Assembly: GCA_012521855.1 (NCBI GenBank) | Contig: JAAYLO010000222.1 | Span: 1-14,621, forward strand | Reading direction: 5' to 3' | Origin: Halanaerobiaceae bacterium | GTDB lineage: Bacteria; Bacillota; Halanaerobiia; Halanaerobiales; DTU029 | DNA: 14,621 nt | In this document: piece by piece, positions 7,905 to 14,621 of the stretch | How the letters are laid out: each line of letters opens with the position of its first letter | Position numbering within the stretch: the stretch's first letter is position 1 | Notes under the pieces: model-generated | The model's input: the letters and a program-made list of their open reading frames with translations, nothing else | Database searches by the model: none | What the model was told of the DNA's origin: nothing | Program-made: the position numbers and the translations under genes

Positions 7905-7913
7905 TGGTATAAT
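7905..7913 (+). promoter_or_regulatory. Extended -10 promoter for the efflux/peptidase/ABC operon
   Basis: TGGTATAAT provides the TGN extension and a perfect TATAAT (7908-7913). The expected -35 position (7885-7890, GAAGAT) does not match the consensus, as is usual for extended -10 promoters. Start is expected near 7919-7921, giving a leader of about 30 nt. Confidence 0.65.
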
Positions 7914-7927
7914 ACTTATAAGTACTA
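7910..7927. promoter_or_regulatory. Imperfect palindrome overlapping the -10 and transcription start: candidate operator
   Basis: TAATACTTATAAGTACTA pairs as two 9-bp arms with 8 of 9 complementary positions and no spacer (core ACTTATAAGT perfect). Its overlap with the -10 and start site ahead of a metal exporter is the usual place for a repressor operator. No regulator gene lies in the window, so the binding protein is unknown. Confidence 0.45.
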
Positions 7928-7948
7928 ATTTGCACTGGAGAGGATATT

Positions 7949-8869
7949 TTGAAACGGGTCAGGGTTGAAATTACAGATAGTAAAACAGCCAGATTATATA
8001 AAAAGGCAATCGCAATTACTATTACCGGCAATGTCTTTCTGATGATTATTAAGGGTCTGCTGGCCTGGATTTCTGGCAGTAGTGCTGTTTTTTCTGATGC
8101 AGCCAATTCCCTGTCAGATACATTATATAGTCTTATAATGGGAATAGGATTATATATGTCACAACGCCCTGCTGATGAATCACATCCTCAGGGCCATGGC
8201 CTGTTTGAACCACTGGTGAGCCTGTTTATAGCAACTGCCATGGGAACAGCAGGAATAGTTGCTGTCAGACAGAGTATCAGGAATTTTCTCGGGAAAGGCG
8301 AGACCACTGTACTGGGGTGGTCTTCAATTGTTCTCATATCTGCAATCCTGACAAAGTTTCTGATGTACTATCTGATCAAGAGAATTGGAAGGGAACTACA
8401 TAGTCCCGCTGTCAGGGCAAGTGCCAGGGACAACCTGGCAGATGTTATTACTTCAATATCGGCCCTGATTGGTGTATGGGGCTCACACTTTATTCACCCC
8501 TATTTTGACCCAGCAGTGGGACTCTTTGTAGCGCTCTGGATTTTTAAAGCAACCTGGGCGATATTCAGGGAAAATATCGGATATCTTACCGGTAAGGGTG
8601 CTTCCCCGGAATTGACAGAGAAAATAGCCAGAACTGCCTTGGCAGTAGACGGAGTAGAAGATGTTCACCGGGTTGTAGCAGAATATATCGGCCCAAAGCT
8701 CAGAATAGATATGCATATAAATGTAGATGGGAAAATGACGGTGGAAAGAGCCCATCATATTGGAGAAGAAGTCAGAGCAGATCTGGAAAGTCTGGCTGAG
8801 GTGGACTTAGTCTTCGTTCATATTGAACCACTGGGATATGAACATGATGATATAGTATACAAAAGGTGA
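7949..8869 (+). CDS. Cation diffusion facilitator family exporter, probable manganese (MntE-like)
   Basis: Inner-membrane metal/proton antiporter of 306 aa. The TTG start at 7949 is chosen because GGAG at 7937-7940 lies 8 nt upstream. Six membrane segments are visible at about 19-40, 44-66, 86-108, 122-143, 163-184 and 188-206, followed by a cytosolic ferredoxin-like domain (about 215-306) with conserved H240, H256, H269/270 and H291. The transport site reads N53-xxx-D57 in TM2 (DAANSLSD) and D161-xxx-D165 in TM5 (DNLAD). Zinc exporters of this family use a His in the site, whereas an Asn-Asp-Asp-Asp set is associated with Mn exporters such as MntE, so Mn(II) is the best guess. The RPADESHPQGHG loop after TM2 is typical of the family. 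It heads a compact operon, and a possible operator overlaps its promoter. Confidence 0.9.
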   Translation: MKRVRVEITDSKTARLYKKAIAITITGNVFLMIIKGLLAWISGSSAVFSDAANSLSDTLYSLIMGIGLYMSQRPADESHPQGHGLFEPLVSLFIATAMGTAGIVAVRQSIRNFLGKGETTVLGWSSIVLISAILTKFLMYYLIKRIGRELHSPAVRASARDNLADVITSISALIGVWGSHFIHPYFDPAVGLFVALWIFKATWAIFRENIGYLTGKGASPELTEKIARTALAVDGVEDVHRVVAEYIGPKLRIDMHINVDGKMTVERAHHIGEEVRADLESLAEVDLVFVHIEPLGYEHDDIVYKR

Positions 8870-8885
8870 TAAAGGAAGTGATTTT

Positions 8886-9602
8886 ATGTTAAGGAATATG
8901 AGTGAGAAGCAAGAGAAGATAATGGAACTTGTCCTTGTAATATCACTGGCAGTTTTACCATCATTGTTTAGTGCATTATTTGCTTATCTGGGATTGGTAG
9001 ATATGAATTACTCCAGTAGTAATATACATGCTATACATATTTTACAGATTATAAACCAGATTATCATATTAGCAGTATTTTTTTATGTCCTTTATAGACA
9101 GGGAAGGGGACCGGAGTATATTGGCCTATCATTTTCCTGGAAAGATATCTTTACTGGATTAGCTCTAGCTGTTATTGCATATATTGCAGCATTTTTTGCT
9201 GGCTTTATGATAATTTTTTATTCAGCCTTGTTGGGCTTTGAATTAAATGTAGAACCGCAGAATATAGAGATGTTTAGTACAGGCCCGTTAAGTATTCTCT
9301 TACTGATACTTTTTATAGTAAATTCATTTTATGAAGAATTAATTGTCAGGGCTTATTTTATTAATGAGATGGAGAGTTTTACAAATAATACTGCTCTTGC
9401 TGTTAGCTTATGTGTTATAATACAGACATCATACCATATCTATCAGGGAATAATATCTCTGTTTGTTATTGCTACATTGTTTACTGTTTTTTCCTTGTAC
9501 TATATAAAAAAGAGAAGAATTATGCCAGTTATATTTGCCCATACTTATTATAATATTTTGTCTGCTGTTTTAAGCAGGATATTAAAGGACTATCTGGGAT
9601 AA
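8886..9602 (+). CDS. CPBP-family intramembrane glutamic protease (CAAX/Abi type)
   Basis: Polytopic membrane protein of 238 aa with hydrophobic segments at about 12-38, 51-70, 88-116, 134-148, 168-182 and 188-208. The catalytic motifs are complete: EELIVR (E150, E151, R155), H184 in SYHIYQG, and HTYYN (H219, N223). Bacterial members cleave membrane substrates; several process bacteriocin precursors, confer bacteriocin immunity or act in stress responses, while eukaryotic Rce1 is a CAAX protease. The start at 8886 is preceded by AAGGAAGTG at 8872-8880. It begins 16 bp after the CDF gene, so co-transcription is likely, and an mRNA hairpin overlaps its stop codon. The substrate cannot be told from sequence. 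Confidence 0.88.
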   Translation: MLRNMSEKQEKIMELVLVISLAVLPSLFSALFAYLGLVDMNYSSSNIHAIHILQIINQIIILAVFFYVLYRQGRGPEYIGLSFSWKDIFTGLALAVIAYIAAFFAGFMIIFYSALLGFELNVEPQNIEMFSTGPLSILLLILFIVNSFYEELIVRAYFINEMESFTNNTALAVSLCVIIQTSYHIYQGIISLFVIATLFTVFSLYYIKKRRIMPVIFAHTYYNILSAVLSRILKDYLG

Positions 9603-9616
9603 TCCTGTTATCCCGG
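9594..9616 (+). other. Stem-loop spanning the CPBP protease stop codon
   Basis: Nine pairs (9594-9602 with 9608-9616, one G-T) around a TCCTG loop, containing the TAA stop at 9600-9602. A purine-rich tract follows instead of a T-run, so it is not an intrinsic terminator. It may act as a processing or stability element, or slow entry into the next gene whose RBS begins about 10 nt later. Confidence 0.45.
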
Positions 9617-9641
9617 AAAGAGAAAAGAGGGGGGTATTAAA

Positions 9642-10862
9642 ATGTGTGATACCATGACTGCTTTTCTTTCAGCAGATCACTCATTTTTTGTCAAGAACTC
9701 TGACAGGGATCCGGCAGAATTCCAGTTTGTCTATATATCTACTGATCCGCTGAAAGAATTTCGGGAAGAACCCTTTCAATATCAAAAAGAGGAATACATA
9801 AACAACTCATTTCAGACCCTGAAGAGGCTGACAGCTAAATATGACTGCCCCCATAAAGCAATCCTGTCAAAACCGGACTGGATCTGGGGTGCAGAGATGG
9901 GGGTAAATGAATTTGGTCTGGCAATTGGCAATGAAGCTGTTTTTTCCAGGGGAAAGGTCCCTGAAGACGGATTACTGGGTATGGACATCCTGCGTCTCGC
10001 TTTACACAATTGCAAAAATGCTTCAGAAGCCCTTGAATTTATAATTGAAATAATTGAAAATTACCCACAGGGGGGTAATGGCAGTTTCAGCGGGAAACTG
10101 TATTATCATAATTCCTTTTTGATCAAGGACTTTAAGATGGCTTTTATACTGGAAACTGCTGCTGATAAATGGGCAGTAAAGAATGTCGGGAAATTTGCTG
10201 CCATCTCCAATGCTTATAGCATCGGGGATGATTATCACAGCTCCAGTACTGGTCTTGACTATAACCTGAAAGAAAAACATGAGAATAAATTCATTTCATT
10301 TTTCTCAAAAGGAAATATAAAACAGCAGATGGCAACAAAATTTCTACAGGAGAATGAATATACCTTAAAGAATATGTTTAAACTGACACGACTGCACAGA
10401 GATAATGCTGATATAAAAAGGGGAATGACTTCTATCTGTATGCATCCGGGCTTATTGATAAAAAGTGAAACTACCTCTTCAATGGTAATCGAATACAGGG
10501 AAGGTAATTTTCTTACCTGGTTTACGGGTTCTCCCAACCCCTGTATTTCCCTGTATAAACCATTGCTTTTCACAGAGAATCTGGAAGACCATCCTCTTTC
10601 CAGCCTGGAATATGCCTATAAATATTCGAAAAAATGGAGGGAGTATTCCAGAGCCATGATCAGGAATCATAAAGTTTTTCAGAAAGATATAAGAAGTCTG
10701 AGAGACCAGGCAGAAGAAGAAATGATCGGCAGGATGAGTCAGTTTTTCAGTAACGGGGAAAGTGACAGGAAAAATCTCCAGGACATTTCCCTGAAACTAG
10801 CAGAAAAATATCTGTTATCACTTGAAGATAGGGGAATAAGGGTCAATAGTAAAAATCTATAA
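9642..10862 (+). CDS. Secernin-like C69-family peptidase (N-terminal nucleophile hydrolase)
   Basis: A 406-aa protein starting MCDTMTAF. Cys2 immediately after the start Met is the expected catalytic N-terminal nucleophile once Met is removed, and NSDRDP (19-24) plus WGAEMGVNEFGLAIGNEAV (82-100) match the secernin/peptidase C69 family (dipeptidase or amide hydrolase, related to penicillin-acylase-type folds). A GLLGMDILRLAL block follows at 110-121. No signal peptide is present, so it is probably cytosolic. Length fits bacterial secernin-like members. The start is fixed by a strong G-rich RBS (GAGGGGGG, 9627-9634) and by the need for Cys at position 2. The gene lies 39 bp after the CPBP protease and 48 bp before the first ABC transporter start, so the three may share a substrate pathway, possibly small peptides or acyl-amides. 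The actual substrate is unknown. Confidence 0.87.
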   Translation: MCDTMTAFLSADHSFFVKNSDRDPAEFQFVYISTDPLKEFREEPFQYQKEEYINNSFQTLKRLTAKYDCPHKAILSKPDWIWGAEMGVNEFGLAIGNEAVFSRGKVPEDGLLGMDILRLALHNCKNASEALEFIIEIIENYPQGGNGSFSGKLYYHNSFLIKDFKMAFILETAADKWAVKNVGKFAAISNAYSIGDDYHSSSTGLDYNLKEKHENKFISFFSKGNIKQQMATKFLQENEYTLKNMFKLTRLHRDNADIKRGMTSICMHPGLLIKSETTSSMVIEYREGNFLTWFTGSPNPCISLYKPLLFTENLEDHPLSSLEYAYKYSKKWREYSRAMIRNHKVFQKDIRSLRDQAEEEMIGRMSQFFSNGESDRKNLQDISLKLAEKYLLSLEDRGIRVNSKNL

Positions 10863-10910
10863 AGACTTCAGATGTTTCACAGTGCTGCTGAAAAAAGGGA
10901 GGTATTATTT

Positions 10911-12683
10911 ATGAAAAATGATAAAAAAGTGTACCATCCCTGGCAGGTGTTGCTGCGTATGTTTAAATTCAGCAAGGTGTATTATAGATGGTATTTCGGG
11001 CTGGCCATTATCACACTGGCTGGTTCTATTACAGGTGTGTTGATGGCTGAATCATACCGGAGGATGATCAATGGCGCTGTTCAGGGTGATTTTGCTCTTA
11101 TCCGGACAGGACTTCTCTATGCTATTGCACTGATGGTATTATCAAGTATACTGGGTTTTTTAAATCAGTATGCCGGTCCGCTCCTTGACCACATATCTAC
11201 CAGGAGGTTTGCTTTATACTTTCTGGAAAAACTGAATAAAATCAGATTATTAAACTTAAAAAAATACCACAGTGGTGAATTGATTAGCAGGAGTGATGAT
11301 GCAATAGGAGCACAGACAGATATCAATAACCTGAGCAGGCTTATTATCCAGAATATCTTCACGGTCTTCATTATGTTTATCTATCTCAATAGTCTTAACC
11401 CTGCTTTAACCCTGAGGGTGTTTTTTATTGCCATAACTGGTTCAGTTATAATGATACCTTTGTCCCGTTATCTCCGCTCATCATATGATGAAAGATTCAG
11501 GGCAATTGGTGAGAAAAATTCCTTCCTTCAGGATATAGCCCAGGGAGTAGAAGTAGTCCGGACCTTTTCACTCGCTTCCCGTCTTGAAAAAAAGTACAAG
11601 TATCTTTTTGAAAAAATGTTGACACATATAAAGAAATCCACTATCCTGGAAGCCCTTTTTTCCCACTCCCAGGTGATTGTGATAATTTCCGGTGCCCTTT
11701 TTGTTTTATATTACGGCGGTCTTATGACCTTTCGGGGAAGCCTTGATATAGGTGCATTGGTGGCCTTTCTGGTTTCCTTTGAAATGGTAGTTGGCCCGCT
11801 TACAGCTATATTCAGGATCTGGCCGGATTTTCAAAAGTCCATTTCCAGGGCGAACCGTGTTTTTGAAATCCTGGATCTGGAAGAGGAAGATAGTAATATA
11901 AATTATTCATCCTGTGAAATAAAGCCAGCTCAATTTCCTGAACTCGATATCAGGGATATTTATTTTTCTTATGCTGATACAGAGGTCCTTAAAGGGGTTT
12001 CATTTACTGTAAACAGGGGGGAAGTTACAGCTATCGTGGGACCCAGTGGTAGCGGGAAAAGCACTCTTTTGCGTCTTCTTCTTTATTTATATGAGCCTGA
12101 CAGAGGTGAGATACTTTACTGCGGTTATCCTTTGAGTTCTGTCCCCAGAACACAATGGAGAGAGAGGATAGCATATGTTTCACAGGAACCCTGCATATTT
12201 TCCGGCAGTATTTATGACAATATAATCCAGGGCAGACTGGATGCCAGCCCTGAAGAAGTAGAAGAGGCAGCCAGACAGGCAGGTATCCATGATTTTATAA
12301 TCAGCACTCCAGATGCTTATGATACACAGGTTGGGGAAAGGGGAATCCGCCTCTCCGGCGGTGAAAGACAGAGAATCGCCATTGCCAGAGCAATTTTGAA
12401 AAATCCGGAATTGTTGATACTTGATGAACCTACTGCTTCTCTTGATAGTGAGAATGAGTTTCTTGTCCAGAAAGCCCTTGAAAAATTGATGAAGGACAGG
12501 ACCACAATTGTGGCAGCCCACCGTCTTTCTACAATCAGGGATGCTGACAGGATAATCTATCTGGAAGACGGACTAGTTCAGGAAAGCGGGAATCACAATA
12601 GCCTCCTGAGCAAAAAAGGGAAGTATTACAAAATGTATTTTTCCAGTGAAGAAGGTGCCGGGGAAAATGTCTGTAAAAAATGA
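10911..12683 (+). CDS. ABC exporter half-transporter, first subunit (fused membrane and ATPase domains)
   Basis: A 590-aa type IV (type I exporter) ABC half-transporter. The ATG at 10911 is chosen over the in-frame ATG at 10872 because GGGAGG (10897-10902) lies 8 nt upstream and nothing similar precedes 10872. The membrane domain spans about 25-310 with six expected helices. The ATPase domain is complete: Walker A GPSGSGKST (377-385), Q-loop Gln425, signature LSGGERQ (481-487), Walker B LLILDE with catalytic E506, D-loop ASLD (509-512), and H-loop H537. It probably pairs with the next gene product, whose start overlaps its 3' end by 17 bp. Substrate not predictable: drugs, lipids or peptides are all possible, and there is no N-terminal C39 peptidase domain. 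Confidence 0.93.
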   Translation: MKNDKKVYHPWQVLLRMFKFSKVYYRWYFGLAIITLAGSITGVLMAESYRRMINGAVQGDFALIRTGLLYAIALMVLSSILGFLNQYAGPLLDHISTRRFALYFLEKLNKIRLLNLKKYHSGELISRSDDAIGAQTDINNLSRLIIQNIFTVFIMFIYLNSLNPALTLRVFFIAITGSVIMIPLSRYLRSSYDERFRAIGEKNSFLQDIAQGVEVVRTFSLASRLEKKYKYLFEKMLTHIKKSTILEALFSHSQVIVIISGALFVLYYGGLMTFRGSLDIGALVAFLVSFEMVVGPLTAIFRIWPDFQKSISRANRVFEILDLEEEDSNINYSSCEIKPAQFPELDIRDIYFSYADTEVLKGVSFTVNRGEVTAIVGPSGSGKSTLLRLLLYLYEPDRGEILYCGYPLSSVPRTQWRERIAYVSQEPCIFSGSIYDNIIQGRLDASPEEVEEAARQAGIHDFIISTPDAYDTQVGERGIRLSGGERQRIAIARAILKNPELLILDEPTASLDSENEFLVQKALEKLMKDRTTIVAAHRLSTIRDADRIIYLEDGLVQESGNHNSLLSKKGKYYKMYFSSEEGAGENVCKK

Positions 12684-14463
12684 TCTCCGTCTTTTATCAG
12701 TATTACTTCAAAAAGCCCGTCCTTACAGGCTGTTGATATTTTTGTCTATTCTTTTAATTTCTGTAGATGTATTTTTTCAGGTTGCTGTTGCTTCTGTCCA
12801 GGAATATTTTATTAATGTTATCAATGATGGGCTTATTGATTCTTTAAGATACTATGTTCATATCTCCGCAATTTTATCTGTATTTTTCTTTATTTTTTTG
12901 ATTACAGGCCAGATAATACGTATACTTACAACTTTTTATATTGAAAGAGACCTTGCTTATCAGATGGTTGAACACATGAATTCTCTTTCTTTTGATGATA
13001 TCCGGAAAATACATTCAGGTGATATAGCCAGCCGGATAAATAATGATGCCTATTTTTATACCAGTTGTACTATGGGCAGTTTTTACAATGTCCTTTTGAA
13101 TGCCGGGATGTTTATACTTGCTTTTTTCTATCTCTCGAGTCTTGACCTGAAGCTTACCATACTGGCCCTGGTTTCCGGTCCTATAGTCTTTGCTGCCGGG
13201 CGTTTTTTTGATAAAAAAATCAGGGTTTTTTCCAAAAAGGCTTATAAACTCAGGGGAGAACTGAGGGGTAAATTGCAGGAAATACTACAGGGCATAGAAA
13301 CCATCCGGAGCTTTAATCTGCAGAAGGCCTTTTATGAAAATTATAAAACCATTTTTGATAAATACACTGAGTATATGAAGAAGAACTCTTTATACTCAGC
13401 ACTGATGTTCCAGAGCATTTTTCTGGTGAATATGTTGATCAGGATTATTGTTACCTATCTGGTGTCACTGGCAGCAGTCAAAGGAGATTTAAGTATTGGT
13501 GCGAGTATGGCTTTTCTTATTTTGATGAACAGGCTGCAGTGGCCTTTTATAAACTTATCATATACCTGGGGAACGGCCCAGGCCGGTTTTGCCGCTGCAG
13601 ACAGGGTTTTTGAGTTTCTTTCTCTGGGCAGAGAAGAGGAAGAGCGGGAGATTGATGATGAGAAAGATAAAGATAACAATGAGAATGATGAGGCTTTAGA
13701 AGGAGATTACATGGCTGAAGGGGACCCTGATTACATACTGGAGTTTGATGATGTGTATTTTTCCTATCAGGGCACAGGTGATGAAGGTGAGGTCCTGTTT
13801 TCCGGGCTGAGTTTCAGGATCAGAAAGGGTGAGTTTGTTGCTCTGGTAGGCCCCAGTGGTGCAGGGAAAAGTTCTCTGGCCAGACTGGCCTGCGGCCTGT
13901 ATTATCCGCAAAAAGGGGTCATTAAAATAATGGGGATACCCGTCAGGGGAAACTTAAGCCTGGTCAGGTCATATATTGCATATGTTCCTCAAACACCATA
14001 TCTTTTCACCGGGACAATCAGGGAAAATATAGCTTATGGCGCGGATAATCCTGATGAAGAAGATATTATCAGGGCAGCCCGGGCTGCCAATGCCCATGAT
14101 TTCATCATGGATTTGGAGAATGGATATGATACCAGAATAGGAGAACAGGGTTCTTCCCTGTCAGGAGGTGAGAAGCAACGGATATCAATCGCCCGGGCCT
14201 TTATTCGCAATGCCCCTCTTTTGATTCTTGATGAAGCTACTTCAGCACTTGATAATAAATCGGAAAAACTGGTACAGGAATCAATGGAGAAACTGGTTAA
14301 GAACAGGACTGCCCTGGTAATTGCCCACAGGCTTTCCACAATCCGGAATGCTGACCGTATTATGGTTCTCGACAAAGGCAGGATTGTGGAGATGGGCACT
14401 CATGAGGAATTACTGGCAAAGGGTAATATTTATGCAACACTTTTTAAGCACCAATTTAACTGA
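12667..14463 (+). CDS. ABC exporter half-transporter, second subunit
   Basis: A 598-aa half-transporter, counted from the ATG at 12667. A GTG at 12646 would add seven residues, but GAAGGTG (12649-12655) fits better as the RBS for 12667. Either choice overlaps the preceding gene, which suggests translational coupling and a heterodimer. The membrane domain covers about 15-315. An unusual acidic linker (about 320-355, rich in Glu, Asp and Asn) joins it to the ATPase domain. Motifs, numbered from 12667: Walker A GPSGAGKSS (395-403), Q-loop Gln442, LSGGEKQ (498-504), LLILDE with E523, H-loop H554. Both subunits keep the catalytic Glu and the canonical signature, so neither site looks degenerate, unlike many heterodimeric exporters. 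Last gene of the operon; no clear terminator follows. Confidence 0.93.
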   Translation: MSVKNDLRLLSVLLQKARPYRLLIFLSILLISVDVFFQVAVASVQEYFINVINDGLIDSLRYYVHISAILSVFFFIFLITGQIIRILTTFYIERDLAYQMVEHMNSLSFDDIRKIHSGDIASRINNDAYFYTSCTMGSFYNVLLNAGMFILAFFYLSSLDLKLTILALVSGPIVFAAGRFFDKKIRVFSKKAYKLRGELRGKLQEILQGIETIRSFNLQKAFYENYKTIFDKYTEYMKKNSLYSALMFQSIFLVNMLIRIIVTYLVSLAAVKGDLSIGASMAFLILMNRLQWPFINLSYTWGTAQAGFAAADRVFEFLSLGREEEEREIDDEKDKDNNENDEALEGDYMAEGDPDYILEFDDVYFSYQGTGDEGEVLFSGLSFRIRKGEFVALVGPSGAGKSSLARLACGLYYPQKGVIKIMGIPVRGNLSLVRSYIAYVPQTPYLFTGTIRENIAYGADNPDEEDIIRAARAANAHDFIMDLENGYDTRIGEQGSSLSGGEKQRISIARAFIRNAPLLILDEATSALDNKSEKLVQESMEKLVKNRTALVIAHRLSTIRNADRIMVLDKGRIVEMGTHEELLAKGNIYATLFKHQFN

Positions 14464-14539
14464 TTTGTTCCAATTATCTTCACCGTTTCATGAAAGTTAG
14501 TGTAAAATAAGTTTTGGAGAAATATTAAAATAAAATAGA

Positions 14540-14603
14540 AAGAAGACTCCTTATTTGATAAAATGTTAAGTGACAAACAAAACATTTAGAAAGAAGTCTT
14601 CTT
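14540..14603. repeat. Nested inverted repeats before an ATG at the right edge
   Basis: The outer arms AAGAAGACT (14540-14548) and AGTCTTCTT (14595-14603) are perfectly complementary, as are the inner arms AAATGTT (14561-14567) and AACATTT (14581-14587). The outer right arm touches the ATG at 14604. Such structures occur at ends or leaders of insertion sequences and can limit transposase translation. No T-run follows, so it is not a terminator for the ABC operon. Confidence 0.5.
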
Positions 14604-14621
14604 ATGAATACTATTATACAA
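14604..14621 (+). CDS. Possible start of a further gene running off the right edge
   Basis: The ATG at 14604 opens MNTIIQ and continues past the window. Only six codons are visible. The purine tract AGAAAGAAG (14588-14596) is a weak RBS candidate. The adjoining inverted repeats suggest a transposase start, but this cannot be decided here. Confidence 0.25.

Larger units (their letters stand above)
7193..7948. other. Gene-poor decayed region between the RHS gene and the efflux operon
   Basis: About 750 bp without an intact gene. It holds the split ORF remnant, the IS3-type remnant and the membrane-protein remnant listed separately, then an AT-rich stretch with the promoter of the next operon. 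No intrinsic terminator is evident after the RHS stop at 7190-7192. Confidence 0.7.

Noticed and set aside
7858..8106. Reverse-strand ORF opposite the CDF start
   Set aside because: It is antisense to the promoter and first conserved membrane segments of the CDF gene, and no product is recognisable.
10872..10910. Upstream ATG for the first ABC subunit
   Set aside because: It has no RBS, whereas the ATG at 10911 has GGGAGG at ideal spacing.
12646..12666. GTG start for the second ABC subunit
   Set aside because: It lacks a clear RBS and would place the best RBS-like GAAGGTG inside the gene; the ATG at 12667 fits better, though the difference is only seven residues.
1..14621. tRNA, rRNA, riboswitch or CRISPR array
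   Set aside because: No tRNA-like cloverleaf, rRNA segment, recognisable riboswitch leader or regularly spaced repeat array was seen on reading through by eye; a covariance-model scan was not possible.

Overview
The window looks like chromosomal DNA from a low-GC, Gram-positive-type anaerobe. It is AT-rich, has strong AGGAGG-type ribosome binding sites, uses occasional TTG starts, and its protein families are typical of Clostridia; Halanaerobiales is a plausible guess. This assignment is an inference from style and gene content only. All real genes lie on the + strand.

Region 1 (1-780): the 3' part of proC, the last step of proline synthesis, cut by the left window edge and closed by a clean GAAA-loop terminator.

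Region 2 (781-7192): a consensus-like promoter (TTGCAA, 17 bp, TATAAT) and strong RBS lead into one long reading frame for a very large exported RHS/YD-repeat protein (about 2,084 codons). The frame is broken once, by an in-frame TAA at 1181-1183. The signal peptide and first zinc-ribbon cysteines (81 aa) are therefore separated from the rest, which stays open for 6 kb. The protein has unusual architecture: CxxC zinc ribbons, an acidic linker, an RHS N-terminal domain split by an alanine-rich coiled coil of about 320 residues, about 45-50 YD repeats, and an RHS core that appears internally deleted and ends without a recognisable toxin.

Region 3 (7193-7948): a gene graveyard of about 750 bp. 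It holds a 5'-truncated ORF interrupted by a 188-bp piece of a probable IS3/IS150-type element between TAATTA repeats; removing the insert and one repeat copy restores the frame. After it comes a frameshifted membrane-protein remnant. This is where the toxin tip and immunity gene of an RHS locus would normally lie.

Region 4 (7908-14463): an apparent five-gene operon with gaps of 16, 39 and 48 bp and a 17-bp overlap. In order: a cation diffusion facilitator with an Asn-Asp-Asp-Asp metal site suggesting Mn export, a CPBP intramembrane protease, a secernin-like C69 Ntn-hydrolase, and two ABC exporter half-transporters that probably form a heterodimer. An extended -10 promoter with an overlapping 18-bp imperfect palindrome precedes the first gene. 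Protease, peptidase and exporter together could handle a peptide or stress-related substrate, but no substrate peptide gene was found, so this remains a hypothesis.

Region 5 (14464-14621): no complete gene. Nested inverted repeats stand just before an ATG that opens at the right edge, possibly the left end of another mobile element.
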